DNA of 64,000 nt from Pseudomonas sp. DC1.2 (lineage in GTDB: Bacteria; Pseudomonadota; Gammaproteobacteria; Pseudomonadales; Pseudomonadaceae): assembly GCF_034351645.1 (NCBI RefSeq), contig NZ_CP133782.1, positions 1,245,001 to 1,309,000 on the forward strand, in the 5' to 3' direction. This document shows positions 1 to 15,893 of this stretch, in pieces. Below the pieces are notes generated by a model. It saw only the letters and a list, made by a program, of their open reading frames with translations, was not told the DNA's origin and did no database searches. Every line of letters begins with the position of its first letter. Within the stretch, counting starts at the first letter, position 1. A program made the position numbers and the translations under genes.

Positions 1-844
1 TGAGATCTCCCGCCTCCAGGACAAAAGCAACACGCTGACCGAGGACATCTTCGGCAAGCTGACCAGTTGGCAGATTGCGCGTCTGGCGCGTCACCCGCGT
101 CGCCCGTATACCCTGGATTACATCGGGCATATCTTCACCGAATTCGATGAGCTGCACGGCGACCGTCATTTCTCCGATGATGCCGCGATCGTTGGCGGCA
201 TTGCCCGTCTGGATGATCAGCCGGTGATGATCATCGGTCACCAGAAAGGCCGTGAGGTGCGCGAGAAGGTTCGCCGCAACTTCGGTATGCCGCGTCCGGA
301 AGGCTACCGTAAGGCTTGCCGCCTGATGGAAATGGCCGAGCGTTTCAAAATGCCGATCCTGACCTTCATTGACACTCCGGGTGCCTACCCTGGCATCGAC
401 GCCGAAGAGCGCAATCAGAGTGAAGCGATTGCCTGGAACTTGCGCGTCATGTCTCGCCTGAAAACTCCAATCATTGCCACCGTGATCGGTGAAGGTGGTT
501 CGGGTGGTGCTTTGGCGATCGGTGTTTGCGATCAGTTGAATATGCTGCAGTACTCGACCTACGCGGTGATTTCGCCGGAAGGTTGTGCTTCGATTCTGTG
601 GAAAACTGCCGAGAAAGCGCCGGATGCCGCTGAAGCCATGGGTATCACCGCCGAGCGCCTGAAAGGCCTGGGCATCGTCGATAAAGTGATCGGCGAGCCA
701 TTGGGCGGCGCCCACCGCGATCCAGCCACGGCGGCTGCTTCGATCCGTGCCGAGCTGAGTTCACAGTTGGCGATGTTGAAGACGTTCGACAACGAGGCAC
801 TGCTGGCTCGTCGTTACGAGCGCCTGATGAGCTACGGTCTTTGA
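1..844 (+). CDS. accA: Acetyl-CoA carboxylase carboxyltransferase alpha subunit (5' end outside window)
   Basis: Alpha subunit of the carboxyltransferase half of acetyl-CoA carboxylase, which with AccD moves the carboxyl group from biotin to acetyl-CoA to make malonyl-CoA for fatty-acid synthesis in the cytoplasm. The frame is open from base 2 and gives 280 residues. The family is about 315 residues, so roughly 35 N-terminal residues lie before the window. The crotonase-like core is visible, including [10 protein letters not shown] and the glycine-rich [12 protein letters not shown] segment. The gene ends at a TGA and is followed by a REP-like pair and tilS, the usual Pseudomonas order. Only the start is missing. 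Confidence 0.97.
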   Translation, partial: EISRLQDKSNTLTEDIFGKLTSWQIARLARHPRRPYTLDYIGHIFTEFDELHGDRHFSDDAAIVGGIARLDDQPVMIIGHQKGREVREKVRRNFGMPRPEGYRKACRLMEMAERFKMPILTFIDTPGAYPGIDAEERNQSEAIAWNLRVMSRLKTPIIATVIGEGGSGGALAIGVCDQLNMLQYSTYAVISPEGCASILWKTAEKAPDAAEAMGITAERLKGLGIVDKVIGEPLGGAHRDPATAAASIRAELSSQLAMLKTFDNEALLARRYERLMSYGL

Positions 845-861
845 TCTGACCTCGCTCTATC

Positions 862-953
862 CTGTGGAAGCGAGTTTGCTTGCGATGGTGGTTTAACAGT
901 CAACAATCAGGTTGGCTGTGACACCGCTATCGCAAGCAAGCTCCCTCCTACAT
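862..953. repeat. REP-like inverted pair between accA and tilS
   Basis: The 124-bp gap between accA and tilS holds two inversely oriented REP-type sequences. One begins TGTGGAAGCGAGTTTGCTTG near 862; its mirror image, with CGCAAGCAAGCTCCCTCCTA, lies near 931-950. Each can fold alone and the two can pair with each other. Such palindromes are scattered between genes in Pseudomonas fluorescens-group genomes and often sit downstream of operons. No promoter was identified here. Confidence 0.75.
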
Positions 954-968
954 TTGATGTGTGGCTAA

Positions 969-2306
969 GTGAACCCTATGAGTTCATCCAGGATTGATCT
1001 GCCTTCCAGGCTTCTCGCGAACCTGGCCCCCTGGCGCAACGCAGCGACCTGGCGCATCGCCTTCTCCGGCGGCCTGGACTCTAGCGTCCTGCTGCACCTT
1101 CTCGCCCAGCTCGCCAAATCCCAATTGCTTCCGGCACTCAGTGCTCTCCATGTTCACCATGGTCTTCAAACTGTGGCCGATGCGTGGCCGGAGCATTGCC
1201 GGTCAGTCTGTGATGCGCTGGGTGTGCCGTTACACGTCGTTCGCGTCCAGGTTAAAACCGGCGCTAGCCTTGAACGTGCTGCTCGTGACGCGCGGTACGG
1301 CGCCTTCACCGAAGCGACTCAAGCCAATGAAGTGTTGCTGACCGCCCAGCACCGTGATGATCAGGCAGAAACTTTGCTGTTTCGACTGTTGCGCGGGGCC
1401 GGGGTGAGAGGGCTATCGGGGATGCCGCGGGAGCGAACGTTGGGGCGCGGGCATTTGCTTCGCCCGTTATTGGATGTCACTCGAGCCGAGCTTGAGCGGT
1501 ATGCCGCCGAGCATCAATTGAGTTGGATTGAAGACCCCTCGAACCAGGATCAGCAGTTCTCGCGTAACTACCTGCGACGCCAAGTGCTTCCTGTACTCGC
1601 CGAGCGCTGGCCGCAAGCAGTGACAAGCCTGGCGCGCAGTGCCGCGCATCTGCGCGAGGCTCAAGGGTTGCTGGATGAATTGGCGCAAATCGATCTTGCC
1701 GAGGCGCGCAGTGGCAGTGAGTTTGATTGGCTGGGCCTGCCGTCTCTGATATTGGCGCCGCTTGAAAAGCTTGCCGCTGCACGACAGCGAAATGCCTTGA
1801 GTCACTGGCTCGCAAGGCGCACACGCCTACCGGACACTGACCATTGGTCGGGCTGGGACGATCTGCGCGATGCGGCGGCGGATGCTCGACCGATCTGGCG
1901 GTTGGCCGACGGTCAACTGCAACGGGCTGCCGGGCGTATCTGGTGGTTGTCGGGCAGTTGGTTGCGCGCTCTGCCGATTGCCGGGCGTTGGGCGGATCCT
2001 TCGTTGCCACTGTTACTGCCAGACAATGGCCTGGTGACCCTGGTCGGGAAAATCCCCGAGGGACCGCTGCACATCCGTTACCGTGCGGGCGGCGAGATTA
2101 TGCATCTGCCCGATCGCGGGCATCGCGACCTCAAGCGTTTGCTCAACGAAAGCGGTATACCGATGTTTGCCCGTGGCAGATTGCCGCTGCTCTACAGGGG
2201 CGATCAATTGCTCGCGGTGGCAAACCTGCCTGGGTTAAACGCAAATGCACAGGAAGACTGGCGTTTGGATTGGCGCCCATTGAGCGAAGATCAAGGTTTG
2301 AGCTGA
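969..2306 (+). CDS. tilS: tRNA(Ile)-lysidine synthase
   Basis: Ligates lysine to C34 of the CAU-anticodon tRNA-Ile, so that it reads AUA and accepts isoleucine; an essential cytoplasmic enzyme. The PP-loop ATPase motif SGGLDSS is at residues 33-39, followed by the N-type ATP pyrophosphatase core and the C-terminal TilS substrate-binding domains. The 445-residue length fits the family. The start is uncertain between GTG 969 and ATG 978, which lie in one frame three codons apart; neither has a strong ribosome-binding site. The frame reopens immediately after the stop codon and runs on as a short cysteine-containing reading frame, listed separately. Confidence 0.95.
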   Translation: MNPMSSSRIDLPSRLLANLAPWRNAATWRIAFSGGLDSSVLLHLLAQLAKSQLLPALSALHVHHGLQTVADAWPEHCRSVCDALGVPLHVVRVQVKTGASLERAARDARYGAFTEATQANEVLLTAQHRDDQAETLLFRLLRGAGVRGLSGMPRERTLGRGHLLRPLLDVTRAELERYAAEHQLSWIEDPSNQDQQFSRNYLRRQVLPVLAERWPQAVTSLARSAAHLREAQGLLDELAQIDLAEARSGSEFDWLGLPSLILAPLEKLAAARQRNALSHWLARRTRLPDTDHWSGWDDLRDAAADARPIWRLADGQLQRAAGRIWWLSGSWLRALPIAGRWADPSLPLLLPDNGLVTLVGKIPEGPLHIRYRAGGEIMHLPDRGHRDLKRLLNESGIPMFARGRLPLLYRGDQLLAVANLPGLNANAQEDWRLDWRPLSEDQGLS

Positions 2307-2351
2307 AAGGGGCTTTCCGGTAGACTACGCTCCCTTCTTGATACAACTTCT

Positions 2352-2495
2352 GTGGATTCGCATGAATTGCAGGAGTTGCCGATTACCAAGCAGTCTTTGC
2401 TGGGCGATTCCAAAAAATGTGTAGCTTGCAACGTACCGGTGTTTCATTTGCCGGTCTGTCCCAACGCGGCGGTTTTTTTGAAAGATGCACTGTGA
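2352..2495 (+). CDS. Candidate 47-residue cysteine-containing small protein
   Basis: A short open frame in the 274-bp tilS-pyrG gap, in the same frame as tilS and open from the tilS stop codon onward. A GTG at 2352 would give 47 residues with a CVAC pair and a third cysteine 11 residues later (VCPN), and the stop is at 2493-2495. The C-terminal two thirds read like real coding sequence. There is no convincing ribosome-binding site before the GTG, so it may be translated by stop-codon readthrough or reinitiation from tilS, or may be a chance frame. I do not recognise the family. The three cysteines could bind metal, but that is speculation. Confidence 0.35.
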   Translation: MDSHELQELPITKQSLLGDSKKCVACNVPVFHLPVCPNAAVFLKDAL

Positions 2496-2559
2496 TTAAT
2501 GCAGGTGATCGGGGGCTTCGGCCTTCCTTCGCTTTCCCCGGCGGCTCGGACCGCTTTAA

Positions 2560-5063
<2,504 letters not shown>

Positions 5064-5081
5064 ACCGCTTTTCTCCGGTAA

Positions 5082-6509
<1,428 letters not shown>

Positions 6510-6590
6510 TAGAACGCTGGTAAAAGACAGCGGATGGTGTCGAAAAAAATCGCGACAGCGGTGAATTTGCCACTAATCTGATGCCTTATA

Positions 6591-6622
6591 AGCACAAGCC
6601 TGGGTTTTCCAGGCTTCGTGCT
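6591..6622 (+). terminator. Hairpin downstream of eno
   Basis: AGCACAAGCCTGG pairs with CCAGGCTTCGTGCT around a GTTTT loop, with one mismatch. The T-rich stretch does not follow at once (TTTT begins about 15 bases later), so termination may be partial. It separates eno from ftsB. Confidence 0.5.
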
Positions 6623-6680
6623 ATCAGACGCTCCATAGTTTTAATACGGCTGTCTTTTTTCACTGGATACCTGATATTCG

Positions 6681-6959
6681 ATGCGCAGTCCCAATTGGTT
6701 GTTCCTCATCTTGCTCTTGCTGCTGGCTGGCCTGCAGTACCGCCTGTGGGTGGGAAATGGCAGTCTGGCGCAAGTGGCCGAGTTGACTCAGCAAATTGCC
6801 GAGCAACACGCTGAGAACGAGGCGTTGCTGGAGCGTAATCGGGTGATGGACGCTGAGGTCAGCGAGTTGAAAAAAGGCATGGAAACCGTTGAAGAGCGGG
6901 CTCGTCATGAGTTGGGCATGGTCAAGGACGGTGAAACCCTTTACCAGTTGGCGCAATGA
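6681..6959 (+). CDS. ftsB: Cell division protein FtsB
   Basis: Small bitopic inner-membrane protein of the divisome; with FtsL and FtsQ it forms the complex that signals septal wall synthesis. The 92 residues comprise a short cytoplasmic N-terminus, one membrane segment (about residues 5-20, WLFLILLLLLAGLQ) and a periplasmic heptad-rich coiled coil (about 28-70), exactly the family architecture. The stop overlaps the start of ispD (ATGA), a conserved pairing that indicates translational coupling. Confidence 0.95.
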   Translation: MRSPNWLFLILLLLLAGLQYRLWVGNGSLAQVAELTQQIAEQHAENEALLERNRVMDAEVSELKKGMETVEERARHELGMVKDGETLYQLAQ

Positions 6960-7663
6960 TCGACTCGTTACCGGCCTTCTGGGCCGTGATTCCTGCCGCG
7001 GGCGTTGGCGCCCGCATGGCCGCGGACCGTCCCAAGCAATACCTGCAACTGGGCGGGCGCACTATTCTCGAACACAGCCTCGGCTGTTTCATTGATCACC
7101 CTTCCCTGAAGGGGCTGGTGGTCAGTCTTGCGGTGGATGATCCTTTCTGGCCAAACCTGCCCTGCGCCACTGATCCGCGTATTCAGCGGGTGGACGGGGG
7201 CTCCGAACGATCGGGGTCTGTGCTCAATGCGTTGCTGCACCTGCACGCTCGGGGCGCTGACGATGAGGACTGGGTGTTGGTTCACGATGCCGCACGACCA
7301 AATCTGGCGCGTGAAGATCTTGATAAATTGTTGATCGAACTGGCTGGCGATGCGGTCGGGGGATTGTTGGCCGTTCCTGCCAGGGACACCTTGAAGCGGG
7401 TTGATAAGCACGGTCGCGTGACGGAAACCGTTGATCGCAGCGTGATCTGGCAGGCCTATACGCCGCAGATGTTTCGCCTGGGTGCGTTGCATCGGGCATT
7501 GGCCGACAGCCTGGTGGCCGACGCGATCATCACTGACGAAGCGTCGGCCATGGAGTGGTCTGGTATGGCTCCGCGCCTGATCGAAGGTCGATCCGACAAC
7601 ATTAAAGTCACTCGACCTGAAGACCTTGAATGGTTACGTCAACGTTGGGCTAACCGCCGCTAA
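6956..7663 (+). CDS. ispD: 2-C-methyl-D-erythritol 4-phosphate cytidylyltransferase
   Basis: Third enzyme of the MEP isoprenoid pathway: MEP plus CTP gives CDP-methylerythritol. The N-terminal nucleotide-binding loop reads PAAGVGARMAADRPKQYL, with the Arg and Lys residues expected to contact CTP; HDAARP and a late SDNIKVTRPEDL segment follow. The 235 residues match the family. It overlaps ftsB by four bases. The stop overlaps the stop of the convergent LysR gene by four bases. ispF, the partner gene often fused or adjacent, lies 3 kb downstream beyond the adhC-fghA block. Confidence 0.97.
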   Translation: MIDSLPAFWAVIPAAGVGARMAADRPKQYLQLGGRTILEHSLGCFIDHPSLKGLVVSLAVDDPFWPNLPCATDPRIQRVDGGSERSGSVLNALLHLHARGADDEDWVLVHDAARPNLAREDLDKLLIELAGDAVGGLLAVPARDTLKRVDKHGRVTETVDRSVIWQAYTPQMFRLGALHRALADSLVADAIITDEASAMEWSGMAPRLIEGRSDNIKVTRPEDLEWLRQRWANRR

Positions 7664-8556
7664 GCCGCGTACTCCGGCCTTTGCGCCAGCCCTTCCTTCA
7701 AATAATCCACCAATTTGCGCACCTTCGGCGACAGGTGCCGCTGCTGCGGGTAAAGCACCCAAACCGCTGTATTCGGCGGTTGATGGGCATTCAGCAGCGA
7801 AATTAACGCGCCGCTGTTCAAGTGCTCGAGCACGTAATAGTCCGGCAATTGACACAACCCAACACCTTGTAGCGCCGCATCCAGCACGGCCTGCCCACTG
7901 TTGCACCGCCAATTGCCTTGTACCCGTTGCGAAAATTCCCGCCCGTTATTCTCCAGTTGCCAGATATCCGAGCTGCCGATCAGACAGTTGTGCTGGCTTA
8001 GTTCCGACAAACTGTGTGGCCGACCGTAGCGTTCAATGTAAGAAGGCGACGCGCACAGGTACATGCGTCGTGGCGCGAGGCGTGTGGCGACCAGTCGAGA
8101 GTCCTGGAGACGGCCGAGGCGAATCGCCAGGTCCAGACCTTCATGCACCAGGTCGAGTTGCCGATTGCTCAGTTCAATATCGATCCGCAATTGCGGGTAG
8201 AGGCCCATGAAGCGCGTCACTAGAGGCACTATGAAGCGCTCGCCGTAGGCGACGGCGCACGTCATGCGCAGCATGCCCCGAGGTTCACTGGTCAAATCGC
8301 TGACCGCTCGCAACGCTTCTTCGCGCCCATCCTGCAAGCGCTGGCAATGTTGCAGAAACGTTTGCCCAGCCTCGGTCAGCGTAACCCGGCGGGTGCTGCG
8401 ATAAAGCAGGCGAGTTTGCAGGCGCTCTTCCAGGCGCACGATTTGCCGACTGACGTGAGAGGAAGAAACCCCAAGACGCTCAGCGGCGGCGGTGAACTGG
8501 CTGCACTCGGCCACGGCGACAAACTCGTCGATGCCTTCCCAGCGGCTTTCTGACAT
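7660..8556 (-). CDS. LysR-family transcriptional regulator, divergent from adhC
   Basis: 298-residue LysR-type regulator. The N-terminal winged helix-turn-helix (about residues 6-65, ECSQFTAAAERLGVSSSHVS) is followed by a periplasmic-binding-protein-like effector domain. It is transcribed away from the formaldehyde-detoxification genes adhC-fghA across a 107-bp gap, so it is the obvious candidate to control them. The same arrangement is common in Pseudomonas. The effector is unknown from sequence; formaldehyde or S-hydroxymethylglutathione would be a guess. Its 3' end overlaps that of ispD on the other strand. Confidence 0.9.
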   Translation of the reverse strand: MSESRWEGIDEFVAVAECSQFTAAAERLGVSSSHVSRQIVRLEERLQTRLLYRSTRRVTLTEAGQTFLQHCQRLQDGREEALRAVSDLTSEPRGMLRMTCAVAYGERFIVPLVTRFMGLYPQLRIDIELSNRQLDLVHEGLDLAIRLGRLQDSRLVATRLAPRRMYLCASPSYIERYGRPHSLSELSQHNCLIGSSDIWQLENNGREFSQRVQGNWRCNSGQAVLDAALQGVGLCQLPDYYVLEHLNSGALISLLNAHQPPNTAVWVLYPQQRHLSPKVRKLVDYLKEGLAQRPEYAA

Positions 8557-8582
8557 CTATGATTATCCCTGTATGGCAATAA

Positions 8583-9776
<1,194 letters not shown>

Positions 9777-9784
9777 GGTCGGTC

Positions 9785-10630
9785 ATGAGCCTGGAAAATA
9801 TCTCCTGCCAGAAGAGCTTCGGTGGCTGGCACAAACGTTACAGGCATCGCTCCGACGTGCTCGGCTGCGACATGGTGTTTGCCGTCTACCTGCCGCCGCA
9901 AGCGGAGCAGGGCGGCAAATTGCCGGTGTTGTACTGGCTGTCCGGCCTGACCTGTACCGACGAAAACTTCATGCACAAGGCCGGCGCGATGCGTATGGCC
10001 GCCGAGCTGGGGCTGATCATCGTTGCACCGGACACCAGCCCCCGCGGCGCTGAGGTGCCGGGTGATCCGGAGGGTGCATGGGACTTCGGTCTTGGTGCTG
10101 GTTTTTACCTGAACGCGACTCAGGAACCTTGGGCCAAGCACTATCGGATGCATGACTATGTCGTGCAGGAATTACCGGCATTGGTCGAAGCCCATTTTCC
10201 TGCGTCGGATAAACGCGGTATCAGTGGTCATTCCATGGGCGGCCACGGTGCGCTGGTCTGTGCGTTGCGCAATCCTGGGCGTTATCTGTCGGTGTCGGCG
10301 TTCTCGCCGATCAACAACCCGATGGATTGCCCTTGGGGCCAGAAAGCCTTTTCCCGCTACCTGGGTGAAGAACGTTCCAAATGGCGCGAATGGGATGCCT
10401 GCGCGTTGATTGCCGAGGCCAGCGAAAAATTGCCGCTGCTGGTGGATCAAGGCGATCGCGATGATTTTCTCGCCACCCAGCTCAAGCCTGAAGCACTGCA
10501 ACATGCCGCGAAGCAAGCGGGTCATCCCCTGACGTTGCGTCTGCAACCGGGCTACGACCACAGCTATTTCTTTATCGCCAGCTTCATCGACGAGCACTTG
10601 CAGCATCATGGGCGCGCCCTAGGCACCTAA
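9785..10630 (+). CDS. fghA: S-formylglutathione hydrolase
   Basis: Hydrolyses S-formylglutathione, made by AdhC, to formate and glutathione, completing formaldehyde detoxification. It is an alpha/beta hydrolase of the esterase D family with 281 residues. The nucleophile elbow GHSMGG places Ser150 as catalytic residue, and later Asp (DQGD) and His (PGYDHSYFF) residues supply the triad. It starts eight bases after adhC and is surely cotranscribed with it. Transcription probably ends in the hairpin just before ispF. Confidence 0.96.
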   Translation: MSLENISCQKSFGGWHKRYRHRSDVLGCDMVFAVYLPPQAEQGGKLPVLYWLSGLTCTDENFMHKAGAMRMAAELGLIIVAPDTSPRGAEVPGDPEGAWDFGLGAGFYLNATQEPWAKHYRMHDYVVQELPALVEAHFPASDKRGISGHSMGGHGALVCALRNPGRYLSVSAFSPINNPMDCPWGQKAFSRYLGEERSKWREWDACALIAEASEKLPLLVDQGDRDDFLATQLKPEALQHAAKQAGHPLTLRLQPGYDHSYFFIASFIDEHLQHHGRALGT

Positions 10631-10643
10631 TGCAGGTAGAATC

Positions 10644-10673
10644 ACGCCCTGACAAAAATCGGGGCGTTTTTTT
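10644..10673 (+). terminator. Hairpin and T tract immediately before the ispF start codon
   Basis: ACGCCCTGA and TCGGGGCGT form the arms of a hairpin followed by seven T residues ending at 10673; the ispF ATG is the next base. It looks like the fghA terminator. A TAGAAT at 10636-10641 just before the stem could be a -10 box for ispF, in which case the hairpin would be in the ispF leader. Confidence 0.6.
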
Positions 10674-11147
10674 ATGCGTATTGGCCACGGCTACGATGTG
10701 CATCGTTTCGCTGAAGGCGATTTCATTACTCTGGGCGGCCTGCGGATCGAGCACGGCTTCGGGCTGCTCGCTCACTCCGACGGTGATGTCCTGCTGCACG
10801 CCTTGAGCGATGCGTTGCTCGGCGCTGCTGCGTTGGGTGATATCGGCAAGCATTTTCCGGACACTGACCCGCAATTCAAGGGTGCCGACAGCCGTGTGCT
10901 GTTGCGTCACGTCGTCGCATTGATCCACGCCAAGGGCTGGAAAATCGGCAACGTCGATAACACCATCGTCGCCCAGGCGCCCAAAATGTCCCCGCATATC
11001 GAATCGATGCGCGCCTTGATTGCCGCGGATCTTCAAGTTGAGTTGGATCAAGTGAACGTGAAAGCTACCACCACCGAAAAGCTCGGCTTTGTCGGTCGCG
11101 AAGAAGGCATCGCCGTGCATTCCGTTGCTTTGTTGCTGCGCGCATGA
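10674..11147 (+). CDS. ispF: 2-C-methyl-D-erythritol 2,4-cyclodiphosphate synthase
   Basis: Fifth step of the MEP pathway: cyclises CDP-methylerythritol 2-phosphate with release of CMP. The 157 residues are standard. The zinc-binding motif G-Y-D-V-H is at residues 6-10 ([10 protein letters not shown]), and the conserved [13 protein letters not shown] and [10 protein letters not shown] segments are present. The start follows directly on a terminator-like T tract, and the only ribosome-site-like sequence (GGGGCG) is inside that hairpin. It overlaps truD by four bases (ATGA). Confidence 0.96.
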   Translation: MRIGHGYDVHRFAEGDFITLGGLRIEHGFGLLAHSDGDVLLHALSDALLGAAALGDIGKHFPDTDPQFKGADSRVLLRHVVALIHAKGWKIGNVDNTIVAQAPKMSPHIESMRALIAADLQVELDQVNVKATTTEKLGFVGREEGIAVHSVALLLRA

Positions 11148-12189
11148 ACGAGGCGCAATTACTCGGTCCGAGAGCTTATGGCCAAGCCCTTGGCAGTGCT
11201 GTGCTGAAAGCGGTTGCCGAGGATTTTCAAGTCGACGAAGTCCTTGATATCCCGCTCAGTGGCGATGGCGAGCACTTGTGGATCTGGGTTGAAAAGCGTG
11301 GCTTGAATACCGAAGAAGCGGCACGGCGTATCGCCAAGGCCGCGGGCGTGCCATTGCGCACCGTCAGCTACGCGGGCCTCAAGGATCGCCAGGCATTGAC
11401 TCGCCAGTGGTTTAGCGTGCAACTGCCGGGCAAGGCTGATCCTGATTTGTCGGCGGCGGAAAACGACACGCTGAAAATTCTCAAGACGGGTCGACACAAG
11501 CGCAAGCTGCAGCGCGGTGCTCACTCGGCCAACGGCTTTACCCTGCGCTTGACCCAGTTTGCTGGCGACAAGGCGGCGATTGAAGAGCGCCTGCAACTGA
11601 TCGCGAAACAGGGCATTCCCAACTATTTCGGTGCCCAGCGTTTCGGTTATGACGGCGGGAATGTGATCGATGCCCGTGCCTGGGCTGTGCGTAAGGCGCT
11701 GCCCGAGCAGCGCAACGTGCGCTCGCGTCTGCTCTCCACCGCACGCAGCTTTCTGTTTAATCAGGTGCTGGCGGCGCGGGTCGCCGACGGTAGCTGGCAG
11801 CGGGCCCAGGTCGGTGATCTGCTGGCGTTTACCGACAGCCGCAGTTTCTTTCCTGCGGGTGAGGCTGAATGCAGCGATCCACGGCTGGCGATTCTCGACC
11901 TGCATCCGACCGGCCCGCAGTGGGGCGAAGGTGACTCGCCGGCCACCGGTGTTGTCCACGAACTGGAACAGGCAATCGCGGCGCGCGAAGCGGATTTACG
12001 CGATTGGCTGATTAATGCCGGAATGAGCCACGAACGTCGCATCCTGCGGCTGCCCATTGGCGGGTTGACGTGGCATTATCCCGAGCCTGACATTCTGCAA
12101 CTGGAATTCGTCCTCCCGGCCGGATGCTTTGCCACTGTATTGGTGCGCGAGCTTGTTGATCTGGTGCCGGTGGGGCAGACGGACAGCCC

Positions 12190-12202
<13 letters not shown>
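11144..12202 (+). CDS. truD: tRNA pseudouridine(13) synthase
   Basis: Converts U13 of tRNA-Glu to pseudouridine. The 352-residue product shows the TruD signature around [17 protein letters not shown], with catalytic Asp81 in GLKDR (Asp80 in the E. coli enzyme), and the NYFGAQRFG motif near residue 165. It overlaps ispF at its start (four bases) and surE at its end (13 bases), so ispF-truD-surE-pcm form one tightly packed operon. Confidence 0.96.
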
Positions 12203-13616
<1,414 letters not shown>

Positions 13617-13827
13617 GCATTTGTTTTTCTACGGTGAATTCTCTTCGATTGCTTGGGTCTTACAGCGGCATCGATCGGTTAAACGGGGTGCATTGCACGC
13701 AGGCAAACGTGTGCGCGAAGCGATTTCGCTTCATTAAAGGTAAAGCCCGTACAGCCCGTTATACTTGCGACATTTCATGCCGAAACACGGCACTTCACAT
13801 TTCAAACCACCACAAAGGGAGCGGCGG

Positions 13828-14685
13828 GTGAGTCTCACAGTCATTGCGCAGCGTATGAGTACAACGAGCTTTCAGCGCCTGGTGACTGGCCTTGTCTTGA
13901 GCACCTTGCTGGTCGGTTGCTCCAGCACTAAATCGAGTGACGTTCGTGTTGTCGATCGCAATAATTCAGTCGCCCAGCGTCCGGCAGTGACAACGGGTCA
14001 ATATGTCGTTCGGCCTAAAGACACTCTGTTTTCGATCGCCTTTCGCTACGGCTGGGACTACAAGGCCCTTGCCGCTCGAAACAACATTCCTACGCCTTAC
14101 ACGATTCATCCAGGGCAGACGATTCGCTTTGATGGACGCAGCGGCTCAACGCCGACGGCGGTTGCCGCGGGCTCTGACTCAACGCCGTCATCGTCGTTGA
14201 AAACGACCGTCATTCGGCGCCAGGCGAACGGGTCAACCACCAGCAACGCCGTGGTTGTACCGTCCGTCGCCAGCAAGTCGGCACCTGCTCCGCTACCGCC
14301 TGCAGGACCGGCTCCGACGGGCTGGGGGTGGCCATCTAATGGCATTCTGATTGGAAAATTCTCTTCAAACGGTAGTTTGAATAAAGGAATTGATATCGCC
14401 GGAGATTTGGGACAGCCTGTTTTAGCTGCGTCTGATGGGACGGTGGTATACGCCGGGAGTGGCTTAAGGGGCTACGGCGAATTAGTCATCATCAAACACA
14501 GTGACACCTACGTCAGTGCCTACGGACATAACCGTAGGCTGTTGGTTCGGGAGGGACAGCAGGTCAAAGTCGGACAGACAATTGCCGAAATGGGGTCAAC
14601 GGGTACCGACCGGGTGAAACTGCATTTTGAGATTCGCCGACAAGGTAAGCCTGTAGATCCGCTGCAATTCCTGCCACGTCGTTGA
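13828..14685 (+). CDS. nlpD: Lipoprotein NlpD, LysM and M23 domains (amidase activator)
   Basis: Outer-membrane lipoprotein that activates cell-wall amidase AmiC at the division site. A GTG at 13828 preceded by AAAGGGAGCGG gives 285 residues with a signal peptide and lipobox LLVGC (Cys31). A LysM domain follows (about residues 58-100, YVVRPKDTLFSIAFRYGW), then a low-complexity linker and a C-terminal M23/LytM domain. As is normal for NlpD, the catalytic His ligands of true M23 endopeptidases are mostly absent. The main rpoS promoter is usually inside nlpD; I could not place it from sequence alone. A 211-bp gap separates it from pcm. Confidence 0.95.
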   Translation: MSLTVIAQRMSTTSFQRLVTGLVLSTLLVGCSSTKSSDVRVVDRNNSVAQRPAVTTGQYVVRPKDTLFSIAFRYGWDYKALAARNNIPTPYTIHPGQTIRFDGRSGSTPTAVAAGSDSTPSSSLKTTVIRRQANGSTTSNAVVVPSVASKSAPAPLPPAGPAPTGWGWPSNGILIGKFSSNGSLNKGIDIAGDLGQPVLAASDGTVVYAGSGLRGYGELVIIKHSDTYVSAYGHNRRLLVREGQQVKVGQTIAEMGSTGTDRVKLHFEIRRQGKPVDPLQFLPRR

Positions 14686-14792
14686 TTTGTTGTCGCAGCC
14701 TGTTCCGTCGCGTAGAGGGAACAGGCTCCAGCGCTGCCAAGGATAAAGGCGCCGCTTGAGCTTGAGGTCGAACTCACCAAAGGACTATAACA

Positions 14793-15800
14793 ATGGCTCT
14801 CAGTAAAGAAGTGCCGGAGTTTGACATCGACGATGAGGTACTCCTGATGGAGACCGGCATCGCTATGGATTCGGTGTCGAATGATGAAGGGGCAGCACCA
14901 CCTTCTGTTCGTGCCAAATCCAAACACTCCGCTTCACTAAAGCAACACAAGTACATCGATTACACGCGGGCGCTTGATGCCACGCAGTTGTACCTCAATG
15001 AAATCGGCTTTTCCCCATTGCTCTCCCCGGAAGAAGAAGTCCATTTTGCGCGATTGTCGCAACGTGGCGATCCGGCTGGGCGCAAACGCATGATTGAAAG
15101 TAACCTGCGCCTGGTGGTGAAAATCGCTCGGCGTTACGTCAATCGTGGCCTGTCGTTGCTGGACTTGATCGAGGAGGGCAACCTCGGCCTGATCCGTGCA
15201 GTGGAAAAGTTCGACCCTGAGCGCGGCTTCCGTTTCTCAACCTACGCGACTTGGTGGATTCGTCAGACCATCGAACGCGCAATCATGAATCAGACCCGGA
15301 CGATCCGGCTCCCGATTCATGTGGTTAAAGAACTCAACGTGTACCTGAGGGCTGCACGGGAGCTGACGCAAAAGCTCGATCACGAACCCTCACCCGAAGA
15401 AATCGCCAATCTGCTGGAAAAACCGGTAGCAGAGGTCAAGCGCATGCTGGGCCTGAACGAGCGAGTTTCTTCGGTCGACGTCTCGCTGGGGCCAGATTCG
15501 GATAAAACCCTGCTGGATACCCTTACAGATGACCGCCCCACGGATCCCTGCGAACTGTTGCAGGACGATGACCTCTCACAGAGCATTGATCAGTGGCTTT
15601 CGGAACTTACCGACAAGCAACGCGAAGTGGTGATACGCCGCTTCGGCCTGCGCGGTCACGAGAGCAGCACACTTGAAGACGTCGGCCTGGAAATTGGCCT
15701 GACCCGGGAACGGGTCAGGCAGATTCAGGTGGAAGGCCTCAAGCGTCTTCGGGAAATTCTCGAAAAGAACGGCCTGTCGAGTGAGTCGCTGTTCCAATAA
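14793..15800 (+). CDS. rpoS: RNA polymerase sigma factor RpoS
   Basis: Stationary-phase and general-stress sigma factor. The 335-residue protein has sigma region 1.2 ([11 protein letters not shown]), region 2 with [18 protein letters not shown], region 3 and the region 4 helix-turn-helix ([19 protein letters not shown]). Length and sequence are standard, so the gene itself is intact. It lies 107 bp after nlpD, preceded by AAAGGACTATAACA. Directly downstream, the sequence that should form its terminator is split by a ~3.4 kb island (see findings); the left arm is at 15813-15833. Confidence 0.98.
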   Translation: MALSKEVPEFDIDDEVLLMETGIAMDSVSNDEGAAPPSVRAKSKHSASLKQHKYIDYTRALDATQLYLNEIGFSPLLSPEEEVHFARLSQRGDPAGRKRMIESNLRLVVKIARRYVNRGLSLLDLIEEGNLGLIRAVEKFDPERGFRFSTYATWWIRQTIERAIMNQTRTIRLPIHVVKELNVYLRAARELTQKLDHEPSPEEIANLLEKPVAEVKRMLGLNERVSSVDVSLGPDSDKTLLDTLTDDRPTDPCELLQDDDLSQSIDQWLSELTDKQREVVIRRFGLRGHESSTLEDVGLEIGLTRERVRQIQVEGLKRLREILEKNGLSSESLFQ

Positions 15801-15812
15801 GCAACCCGCTGG

Positions 15813-15833
15813 CCCGGCAACAAGAAGCCCCGA
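15813..15833 (+). terminator. Left arm of the interrupted rpoS terminator
   Basis: This 21-base arm pairs with 19209-19229: 20 Watson-Crick pairs and one G-U. Joined, the two would make a strong hairpin with a run of T in the distal arm, as expected just downstream of rpoS and ahead of rsmZ. They now lie 3375 bases apart, so the terminator is probably lost and rpoS transcripts may run into the inserted DNA. Confidence 0.75.
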
Positions 15834-15893
15834 CTGGTTTTTGAACTGCACCCCAAAAGTTGGACACCCGTCCTGACTTTGGGGTGTTTTTTC

